This document shows positions 55,280-64,000 of a stretch of 64,000 nt of DNA, piece by piece. The notes under the pieces are model-generated. The model saw only the letters and a program-made list of their open reading frames with translations, was not told the DNA's origin and searched no databases. Both the position numbers and the translations under genes were made by a program. This DNA comes from Sycon ciliatum (Eukaryota > Porifera > Calcarea > Leucosolenida > Sycettidae): NCBI RefSeq assembly GCF_964019385.1, contig NC_088643.1, positions 10,874,298-10,938,297 on the forward strand, given 5' to 3'. Numbering within the stretch: the stretch's first letter is position 1; each line of letters begins with the position of its first letter.

Positions 55280-58200
55280 TCTCCCGTGCGCATGAACACG
55301 TGTGTGTCTGTTTACATGTGTGCGTGTGCACGCCTCGATTTGTCTGGCTACACAGGATGTGAACGACAACCCTCCCAAGTTCATGAACTCCATGTACCTG
55401 GTGGAGGTGGACGAGAACGAGCCCGCGGGCCACATCCTGCTGGCCGTCAAGGCAACGGACAGCGACTCTGGCAACAACAGCCGCATCACGTACACGCTGC
55501 CGCCCGGCGAGGGCATGGGCAAGTTCACGGTGGACGCGCAGACCGGCGTCGTGCGCACCACGGTGCCGCTGGACCGCGAGTCCGGCGTGGAGCGCTACGT
55601 GCTGACCATCATAGCACGTGACGCCGGCAGTCCCGTCATGACAGCCAGCGTGGACCTGATCATCACTGTCAACGACGTCAACGACTGCACGCCAAAGTTC
55701 TTCGTGCCCTCCATTCTCTACTTCATCCAGGAGAACCAGCAGAAGAAGACGATCGACACGCTGCTCGTTCGAGACTGCGATAAGGGTCCCAACGCTCGTC
55801 TTTCCTACTCCATCATCAGTGGCAACGAAGGCAACCAGTTTGATATCTCGAGCAGGGGCGGCCTGTTCGTGATCCAGAACGCACTGGATCGCGAGAATCA
55901 GACGTTCCATCAGCTGGTCATCCAGGCGTGCGACTCGCCGGTCAACAAGAGCGAGATGCGCTGCGGCGTGGCCATGATCAACATCTCCGTCACCGACGAC
56001 AACGACAACTCGCCCGTCTTCGTTCAGGCGTCGTACAGCGGGGCTGTGAAGGAGAACGCCACCATTGGCCAGAGCGTGCTGCGAGTGAACGCAACGGACG
56101 ACGATAGTCCTCTCTACGGACTGCTGCGTTACGAGATGACGGACCCGACCGGGCATTTTGTCATCAACTCCACATCGGGCGTGATAAGCGTCGCCAAGGA
56201 ACTCAACCATGAAGACCTCTCCGTTTACACGCTCACCGTCGAAGCGGCCGACAACGACCCGCACGGCGCGCGGCGTAGCTCAGTGACCGTCACCATAGCG
56301 ATCCTGGACGTGAACGACTTCACGCCCACGTTCACGCACTCGGCGTACGCCATCAACGTGTCCGACTCCATTGCCGTGGCAGCGCCCGTCTTCAACCTGA
56401 CCGCGTTTGACATCGACTCTGGCGAAAACGGCCGCATCACGTATCGCCTCTCCAGGATAAGCTCGGACTTCAACATCGCGGCCAGCAGCGGGCTCGTCAC
56501 TACCCGCACCGCTCTCAGCGTGGCCAAGTCCCCGTACACAATCTCCGTGATAGCGACCGACGCCGGTGTGCCGTCGCGAAGCGGCAACACAACGCTGACG
56601 GTCAATGTGCTTCCGGCGGTGCAGGCTCCGCCGCGCTTCCTGGAGGACGTCACGACCGTTCTGTACAAGGTGGGCACTATCCGCGCCACGGAGCGCATAG
56701 CCGAGGTCAGTGCCATCACCGACGACCCGACCGCCACGCTGTCGTACAGCATCGTGTCCACGCTGCCGCCGTCGTACCGCGACTCCTTTGCGCTCTCCGC
56801 CGGCACCGGGGTGCTGACGGCCGTCAAGGACGTCGCGCTCATGTCCAGCAATCGCGTGCAGGTGCTGGTGCAGGCACGCAACACAGCCACGGGCACGGTG
56901 GCAAGCAGCACGGTGCAGCTGCAGCGCGACCTGCTGCAGCACACCTTCCTCTACTTCATCTCGTCGCCGCTCGCCGACATCCCGGAGACGGCGCCGAAAG
57001 GCACGCTGGTGACGACCGTGGTGGCCAAGAGTGCGTTCATACAGAGCGTGCCTCAGTACTCCATCATCGCCGGCAACACACAGCAGGTGTTCACGATCGA
57101 CGGCCAGTCCGGCTCCATACACACGCAGAAGGAGCTGGACTACGAGATGACGACGTCGTACACCATCTCCGTCATGGCAACCGACGTGGCCAACTTCTCG
57201 CGGCCGGCCATCGCCGTGATTCAAGTGGACGTGCGCAACGCCAACGACAACCCTCCGGCGTGGAGAACTCTGCCCACCGCTCCCGTCGTCATCTCGGAGA
57301 ACTGGCCGCCGCACCAGTACCTGACCACTGTCCAGGCCGTGGATGTGGACATGTCGCCACTAACGTATCGCATCGTCAATCAGCCGCCGTCCCTGTTCAC
57401 CGTCAGCCCTAAGGGCGAGATTCTCCTGGGCACCGTCGGCGTGGACTACGAGGCTAGCGCAAGGTACGTGCTGAATGTCACGTGCACAGACGGAATCAGC
57501 ACAATCTCGGCACTGGTCGTTGTGGACGTCACTGACGACAACGACAACGCGCCCGTCTTCTTTCCCAAGCAGCTTAACAAGGTCATCGCCGAGAACGAGC
57601 CACCAGGTTTGGTCATCGCGCGCGTGCGCGCAACCGACCGAGACAGCGGCGTGAACAGCGAAGTGACGTTCCACCTACTGGACAACATCAACAACTCGCT
57701 GGCCATCAACAGCAGCACCGGTGAGGTGACACTGCTGAAGTCGATTCCGTTCAAGCGCCACGCCAACAAGTACTTTGTGACGATCGTGGCGCGCGACGGT
57801 GGCACGCCGCAGATGAACTCCACGCTGATCCTGATCCTGGACATCTCCGACATCAACGATCACAGCCCGGTGTTCGAGCAGCCAGCCGGGTACGTGTTCA
57901 ACATCTCGGAGAACACTGCCACGCAGAACCTGGTGGGCAGCGTGCACGCTACTGACGACGACTCACAGAAGAACGCGCTCATCTCCTACAACCTGGTTGC
58001 GGCCAGCAAGTACTTCAGCATCAACCAGGGCAACGGCGACATCTACCTGCTGCGCACGGTCGATCACGAGGTCGACACCGACTTCACGCTCAACGTGAGC
58101 GCCAGCGACGACGGCAACAGCATCCAGCATGTCACCTACGTCCTGGTGACCATCCGCGTGCTGGACGCCAACGACAACGCGCCGCACTTCGAGAAACCCG

Positions 58201-60389
58201 AGTACGTGGTGCGCATGCCCATCGACCAGCCGCTGAACGTCGAGCTTGTCCGCGTCAAGGCCACAGACGCCGACGAGGGCTTCAACGCCAAGGTGTCGTA
58301 CTCGATCAAGAGCGGCGACGAGAACAACATCTTCTACTTGGACTTCAACACCGGCAGCTTGTTCCTGCACCGCAATCCGCGCGACCAGATCAGCCCTGGC
58401 CAGGCCATCTCACTGGGCATACAGGCCACGGACGGCTCCTTCCTGGCCACCGCCAAGGTGACCATCATCGTCTTCTCGAGCAGCCAGACCGACCCGTTGT
58501 TCACCAGCCAACGCTACCAGGCCAGCGTGCCGGAGAACGCGCCCAAGGGGAAATCCCTGCTTCAGATCCAGGCCTTGCATCCGAACCCGCAGCTCGACAT
58601 CAACTACTACTTTGCACTGAACACGTCGGCGAGCGTGCGGAGAATATTCATGCTGGACGAGATGACCGGCGAGCTTACCATCAAGGCCGCCAACGCTCTG
58701 GACTACGAGACCAACAGGAGCTACGCGTTCTGGGTGCAGGGCCGCGACCCGGACACGGCCGAGATCTCTGCGTACACGCAGGTCATCATCAATGTCACCA
58801 ACATCAACGAGTACAAGCCGAGGTTTGCGCAGCGCAGCTACGAGTTCGACGAGACGCTCCCGCTGCCGGTGGGCAGCCGGGTGGGCAACGTGATCGCGAC
58901 CGATGATGATCACGACCCGGTTCAGTACTACTTCAATCGGCTGAACAACAGCCAGATCGAGGACGGCCTGCTTCGCATTGACGTCGACACCGGCCTCATC
59001 ACCCTGGGCAAGGAACTCTCCAAGGACGAGGTCATAGAGGCACAGGTGATAGCGTTCGACGGCCAAGGCACGGCCGTAACCAATGTCACCGTTAATCTCC
59101 AGTACGGCAACACCGGCGCCAGCGAATCCGGATCCTCCAACACCTCCACCGTGCTCATCGTGGCCGTGGTCATCGTCGTGCTGCTCCTGCTCTTCGTTCT
59201 GATCGTGGTGATCCTGGTGCTCAGAAAGCGCTCCAACCACAGCAAGGAGCTGCACCGGCTCGACTCAAACTACGGGTACGCGCCGTCGTCGTCGGGTTCC
59301 GGCGGTGGCGGGACTGCCGTGCGTCAGGACAGCCAGCGCGCACTGCTCAACAGCACGTCGACGTCCATGTCGGCGCCGGGGGAGATCGGCTCGGACTCGC
59401 CGACCGGTATGGCGGACGAGATCACCCTGCAGCGCATCAACAGCGGCACTAACAGCACGTACCTGACCAGCGCCAACGGCACGCCGTACCCAGGGCCAGG
59501 CGCGGGTTACGGTATGCCTGGCGGCGGCATCGCAGCTGCTGGCGGTTTCCCCATGATGGGCAATCATCACGAGCAGCTGCACGAGTTTGGCGAGGAGGGA
59601 GCAGGTGAGGCCTGGGGTGGTCTGGGCGGCGGCGGAGCCATGGATATGAACACAATGATCTATTCGCGCCTGGCCGAGATCGAAGCGGACGAGCACGAAG
59701 CCATCATGGACGGAGTGCGCGCGTTCAACGCCGACACGCTGTCCTACGCCGGTTCCATCGGGTCGGTGGCGCGGCTGGTGGACGAGGTGCGCGGCAACAC
59801 TGGCCAGCAGCAGCCGTCACCCAACCTCCGACAACTGGCCAAGGAGCTGGGTGCACTGTCGGGCACGCCGCCCAAGCCCGTGGCGTCACCGCGTGCACAG
59901 GGCAAGCGCGTCGCGGCAAGCACGGCTCAGAAACAAACCGTCACCGCCGTCGGACCTAGTACTGTCGCTGACAACAACTTGTACACCGCGTCGCCGTCCT
60001 GGTCCGGCTCACCTGCATCACAGCTCTCCGAAGTTCTCGACCACGACCAGCAGCAGCAGCCAGCCGACAGCAATGCCAGCAGCGTGGAACCCAGACTGCA
60101 TATATCCATGACGGATCTCGGCGCGCCGGAAGAGATCATACTCTCGCCCGGCAAGCCGCCCAAATCGCCGTCCAAAGGATACTGGTCGACGGGCAGCAAC
60201 GAGCAGATACCAGAGAACGCCGTGGCAGCGGCGGAACCGGCCAAGAACAACGAGCAACTGGAGCAGCGGCAAGACGCCCTGGACCAGATGATCGACTTTG
60301 GCGACGATGAAGAGGACGAGCGCAGCGTGATGACCGAGGACCTGACCGACGAGATGCGCTTCAGCGACTACGAGTGCGAGGAGGTGTGA
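47605..60389 (+). CDS. giant Dachsous/cadherin-23-like cadherin, 4 exons, about 3315 aa
   Basis: Exons 47605-50553, 51705-53101, 53770-54337, 55356-60389; splice sites and phases agree. The ATG at 47605 has a good context and starts a signal peptide ([12 protein letters not shown]); an in-frame ATG at 47563 would add 14 residues. Counting DxNDN-type linkers gives 26, hence 27 cadherin repeats, with no EGF or laminin-G domain. One membrane helix is at about 2904-2927, after an N-glycosylation-rich last repeat, followed by a 388-residue tail that is Gly/Ser/Gln-rich, then acidic ([13 protein letters not shown]), ending ECEEV. Family knowledge: 27 repeats and roughly 3300 residues match both Dachsous (planar polarity, Fat ligand) and cadherin-23 (hair-bundle links). 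Calcium rigidifies the linkers. Several linkers are degenerate. Which orthologue this is cannot be decided here. Confidence 0.9.
50560..51305. repeat. CT-rich minisatellite in cadherin intron 1
   Basis: About 35 copies of a roughly 21-bp unit, CCTCTTCCCTCTCTTACATA plus CA or CG, with 19-23-bp variants. It starts a few bases after the exon 1 donor and has no stop in the exon 1 frame, which stays open to 51396. Confidence 0.95.
53201..53409. mobile_element. MITE of the GCCGCAC family in cadherin intron 2, 209 bp
   Basis: TA-flanked. Left end CTGTATTTTCCGGAGTGTAG; right end GCGGCTTAAACTCCGGAAAG inverted. The interior repeats CTCCAGTGTGGCGTATA units three times. Exon 2's frame stays open into it but passes a clear splice donor first. 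Confidence 0.8.
54464..54657. repeat. TG/CG microsatellite in cadherin intron 3
   Basis: Imperfect (TG)n with GCGCGTG interruptions, starting about 125 bp after the exon 3 donor. A second (TG)n lies at 55228-55278, upstream of the exon 4 acceptor (55355). Confidence 0.9.
55228..55278. repeat. TG microsatellite upstream of cadherin exon 4
   Basis: A nearly pure (TG)n tract about 75 bp before the acceptor, followed by further TGTG-rich sequence. Confidence 0.9.
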
Positions 60390-61110
60390 GCCGGTGCAGT
60401 GCCGTCTCCGACAGCAGCAGCACATGCGCGGTCGATGCCTGGCTGTGGGAACAGCAAGACAAGATGCTCAACAATTCCGTTCAACGATCTTGACTAGAAA
60501 CAACATTTTTAAACAGTTTTCTAAATTAAAATGTTCAGTCTGCGAAATTCAGCAATGGAGCCAGCCACACTGACTTGATAAAATTGACTTTTTTGTTTAG
60601 ACATGCAAGCATCTCTGTCATAGACCCCACCTGAGCATTAGAACCAACACACAGACACACACATACACACACGCACACACACGCGCGCGCGCGCGCGCAC
60701 ACACACATACACTTAACTAAGCAGCTTCATTGCATTTAGCGATTCTGATGTTGCAACTAACCAAATCTACTGCATCGTCCCAGTACGATCCTCTGGCTTG
60801 AGCTGACAAGAAAAAGCCCCCGCCACCCCCTTTCAGTTCCTTCCCATTCCAGGACTATTTATTTCCAAAAAACACAGTTCTCTAAGAATAATGAATAAAC
60901 GAACGCAAGTATGCCATGTATCGTCATCTGTTATTACCTGGAGCGTGTGTGTGTGCATGTGTGTGTGCATGCGTGTGTGTGTGTGTGTAAGGTCACCGAT
61001 CTAGTCGGCGTTCAGAGGTATTCCACTCACATGGTCCACATCCACACACCTTGAACCTTGAACGCCCATTGCCGTAGCAATGATAGCGATGGCTTCCTCA
61101 CGCTGAGGCT
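60390..61110. other. cadherin 3' flank
   Basis: Probable 3' UTR to about 60920. It contains ACACACGCGCGCGC repeats (60655-60712), and a TG stretch (60944-60990) lies beyond the poly(A) signal. No gene is seen. Confidence 0.5.
60894..60899 (+). promoter_or_regulatory. possible poly(A) signal of the cadherin gene
   Basis: AATAAA about 505 bp after the stop codon (60387-60389), the first good hexamer downstream. Confidence 0.45.
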
Positions 61111-61509
61111 CTAAACTCGAAATCTGCAGTATGGCGCATGCCGCTTGAGGTCACCAGGACGACGGAACACTCTGTCACAGCGGTAGTTGGGGCACGGGAT
61201 GTCTGGGGCTTCCTTCTCGACCCTCTGTCGACAACACTGAAACCAGGTGGATCTCTCCTGCGCTGTGTCATACCAGTCCGCTTCAGGTAAACCGATGACA
61301 GCAAAGTCCGAGGACACAACATCCCGCCAGCGCTTCTTGGGACCATGTTGCGGGCGTTTGCAGGGCAGTTCGCCGAACAGCATCTGCTTGGGCAGCCGGG
61401 TCTCCTTCATCCGTGCAACATGACCAAGCCACCGCAAGCGGTGCTTCCTGATCACATCGGCCATGTCGACGTCCACCCCTGCCAGCTCACTCAGCGATGC
61501 TGACGACAA
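61111..61509 (-). pseudogene. 3' end of a LINE ORF2 with C-terminal zinc finger
   Basis: Encodes the usual C-terminal block of a LINE protein: RLRWLGHVARM, LFGELPC, GPKKRWRDVV and DWYDTAQERSTW, then a C-terminal finger-like motif CPNYRCDRVFRRPGDLKRH followed by APYC (C-x4-C-x12-H-x4-C). The RT core is absent: the fragment abuts the CA microsatellite at 61511. It differs clearly from the LINE at 1442-3322. Confidence 0.8.
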
Positions 61510-61510
61510 T

Positions 61511-61573
<63 letters not shown>
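61511..61573. repeat. CA microsatellite
   Basis: Pure (CA)n of about 63 bp, lying exactly at the breakpoint of the LINE fragment. Confidence 0.95.
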
Positions 61574-61574
<1 letters not shown>

Positions 61575-61760
61575 CAGCCCACTTGTTCACATTCCGAACA
61601 CGACGGTACTGCAGAGCTGTACACTGCATAGCCATAGGTCGACAACTTACTTGTCAGTACAGAGCAAGGTTTAGATACCAGTACATGCACAATGCACAGA
61701 GCCCATGGCCTGGGCGCAGCAGGTACGGCCATAACCAACAGCAAACCAGAAGCACATGTA

Positions 61761-62061
61761 CCATAAAGTACCGCCAGAGCGCCCCACCATCTCGTCCTTG
61801 CGTGGGCGTATTGTGGAGGTGGTGTCCTGTCTGTATAGTGTAGGTCATACAACACGAACTATTGTACACACATTGCACGTTGTGGAGTCAATCCGCACTC
61901 AATTTATCTTCTAGCGGACACAAGCTCCACACAAAAACCTGCTAAGTGTGACCTGGTGTACTAAGGTTCTCGCACCGTACACACTTCGCTGCACTCTGCC
62001 ATACAATTTTCATTTTCCTGGCCGTGAAATCAAGGTGGGGCGCTCTGGCGATGCTTTACGG
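61761..62061. mobile_element. MITE with GTACCGCCAGAGCGCCCC ends, 301 bp
   Basis: TA-flanked (61759-61760, 62062-62063). An inverted, diverged relative of 24043-24336, sharing its ends, CGTGC/GCACG and CTAAGGTTCTC blocks and GCCATACAATTTTC. Confidence 0.8.
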
Positions 62062-62359
62062 TATATGAATGATTATGTCTTTAATAATCCAGACTAGTGT
62101 GCAGTGTACGCATGCATCAGACTCAGAGGTATCTCGCACAACCAGCCAAGAAGACACAGTCATCTGTATTGAACGCTTTCGTTCCCTTCTTAACAACATA
62201 CTACAGGAATTGGAATGATGAAATTACTCAGGAGACCACAACTATAAAGGTTGAGTATAATATGTCAGACAAGTTTGTTCGATGAGAAGCGCAAAGAGAG
62301 CGGAAAGAAAAGGAAAGGGATCTGACAGGGCGACACACCAGCGGTTGCAAGAAGAGAGA

Positions 62360-62455
<96 letters not shown>

Positions 62456-63483
62456 GAGAGACAGAGAGAGATACTGTCTTGTCAAACAGATTGCAAGATC
62501 AGAATAAAAGTACACAGCAAGTATTTCTAAGTCTAAGGCTTCGATGAGTGCATCGTGCCCACTGACCATGGTGCCAGGTCAGGCTTACGTAGAACTCTGC
62601 GAGAGAAGAAGAATATAATTGATATCTGGAATAATGAAGTACACGAAGACAAAGGCACCTGACGAGCATCAGCAGAGGCGATATCCGTAGGAGCAAAGGA
62701 GCTTGGGGAAACGTTGAAGTGCACGGGGACTAGTCAGACGGTGGAGAAGCAAACGCACTGGGCGAGAAAACAAAAACAAGACTGCTGGAGGCAAACATAC
62801 AGTGCCTGTAAACCGGTGGTGAATAAATCTAAGGGAAGTGTTCGTTGGTGGTCATTAATCTGGGTAATCTCGATAGCGGACAGAGTCATTGGTTTGGTGA
62901 ACGAAGGCCGACGATTTGCGCACGGCCAGGAAAGAGTACAGTACAGAATGGAGGTCGGGCGCCTGGCAGATTCTCAGTGCCCGTCGGGAGAGGCGTTCAC
63001 GCGGGATGACTGCGGAGACGCACGCTCGGCGCTCCTTTGTGCTGGCACTGTAGTGTGGTGGCAGTAATACTAATACATGTACATGGTACTACTAACGCTA
63101 CACCGGATACATGTACAGGAAATTACTACACGGGATTCACGTACAGGATACTAAGGATACTTACAGTACAGGGTATGGTGTTAGAACATGCTGTCAACCA
63201 CACAACATGTACAGGATCCTATATACACAGAACTATGTACACCGCAAGTCTCACGGATGGGAAGGAAAGTTGGATAAACGGACGGAAAATAAACGGACGG
63301 AAAATAAGCGGCCAGTCAATGACCCCAACCTAGTGTTACAACACGCATAAGTACAGCGAAGAGCTGCCCGTCTAAAGTTGGACAGCCACTGCCATATCCA
63401 AACCTTGTACGCACGCTTTACCGCACGCTCAAGGTTGGGGCGAAGAGCAGCTCGAGGACTACGCGAACGAGGGCACGGCGCGA
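62062..63483. other. non-coding region with a GA microsatellite
   Basis: It contains a (GA)n tract of about 120 bp (62354-62472). ORFs of 60-120 codons here have no family features and are considered chance. Confidence 0.5.
62354..62472. repeat. GA microsatellite
   Basis: (GA)n with GGGA, CAGAGA interruptions, giving artefactual Arg/Glu and Ser/Leu ORFs. Confidence 0.95.
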
Positions 63484-63597
63484 CTACGAGCCATTCAGCG
63501 TCCAGTCGTAGGCCAAATACGATACCTTGGGGTTCGCCGCCATGACTGTATCAAACTCTTGCTTGAGATCACAGGATCCCATGTTGTTGCCTACAAA
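63484..63597 (-). CDS. possible terminal exon of an unidentified minus-strand gene
   Basis: On the minus strand a long pyrimidine tract (63608-63652) and TTCTTCAG precede a 37-codon open stretch ending in TAG. The peptide (starting FVGNNMGSCDLKQEF, then a segment VSYLAYDWTLNGS at the end) is balanced in composition and looks protein-like. The rest of the gene would lie to the right, partly beyond the window. No family was recognised, and adjoining exons were not found: a candidate donor near 63946 does not give a matching frame. Confidence 0.33.
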   Translation of the reverse strand, partial: FVGNNMGSCDLKQEFDTVMAANPKVSYLAYDWTLNGS

Positions 63598-64000
63598 CTG
63601 AAGAATCTACAGTGCAAGAAAGAAAGAAAGGAAGAAAAAAAGGAAGAAGAAACATTGTTAGCGACTCACTATTTACAATTGTTAGAATCACATTTCCTGA
63701 CGATCACATAGTGTAATACTCGAATTGCAAGAAAAGCTTTGTTCTGCTTTCTTCGCACTGACACCCGACTGAGTGAGAAAGGTGGTGAGGGGGTGAGAGG
63801 CAATAAAATAAACAGGGCTTGAGAGTTCTACGTCACAGCCAGGTCTGAGCCACAACAGCGCTGACGTTTGGATCCACTTGAATCTAGTTCTTGTGTGGAT
63901 CCATGCATGCTTCGGTGGCATTCCTTCACAAAACAGTGGGACCTACCCGCCGCCCTCCTGGTCAGGTCTCATTTCTGGTGCAGGAAAAGTCACACCTGGA
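63598..64000. other. right end of the window, nothing certain
   Basis: A purine-rich run (63608-63652, a pyrimidine tract on the minus strand) and unremarkable sequence. The ORF at 63688-63921 (minus) has no recognised features. Confidence 0.4.

Noticed and set aside
63946..64000. Possible minus-strand exon at the window edge ending in a GTAGGT donor
   Set aside because: Its only open frame does not join in phase with the candidate exon at 63597, and the sequence is cut by the window end.
1..64000. tRNA, rRNA or other structured RNA genes
   Set aside because: No convincing tRNA B-box with a cloverleaf and no rRNA-like block was found by eye; a covariance-model scan would be decisive.

Overview
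The window looks like nuclear DNA of an invertebrate animal. Genes are split by GT-AG introns of 0.5-3.3 kb, coding exons are GC-rich, and the rest is crowded with short inverted-repeat transposons, LINE fragments, TG/CA microsatellites and poly-G tracts. The proteins (giant cadherin, NRF-6-type acyltransferase, calcium-binding mitochondrial glycerol-3-phosphate dehydrogenase, VCP lysine methyltransferase) are animal-type; the NRF-6 family is well known from nematodes and insects. A sponge or another marine invertebrate is plausible, but the sequence alone does not settle the phylum. No CRISPR array, operon, tRNA or rRNA gene was recognised.

Layout. 1-5040: duplicated non-coding sequence, then a 3.9-kb foldback element (1161-5040) whose left arm was interrupted by a 5'-truncated LINE (RT region 1442-3322, minus). 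6062-26997 (+): a 13-exon NRF-6-like membrane acyltransferase, 883 aa, with all splice phases consistent. Its introns hold MITEs, LINE 5' fragments, minisatellites, an antisense C2H2 zinc-finger ORF and a 34-bp satellite. 30523-32670 (-): intronless mitochondrial glycerol-3-phosphate dehydrogenase (GPD2). 34888-35166 (-): an unrecognised 92-aa ORF. 35502-36212 (-): intronless VCPKMT. 36213-47604: about 11 kb without a convincing gene, full of MITEs and hairpins. 47605-60389 (+): a giant single-pass cadherin in four exons, about 3315 aa with 27 cadherin repeats, built like Dachsous or cadherin-23. 60390-64000: 3' flank, a LINE 3' fragment, a MITE and a possible terminal exon of another minus-strand gene.

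The genes look functionally independent: membrane acyl transfer, electron feeding into the respiratory chain, methylation of the VCP ATPase, and cell-cell adhesion or planar polarity. The most unusual material is the mobile DNA: roughly 26-36-bp palindromic insertions that appear to make 10-bp target duplications, several MITE families sharing TA targets and C[A/T]GT-like ends, and a MITE whose interior expanded into a satellite inside an intron.
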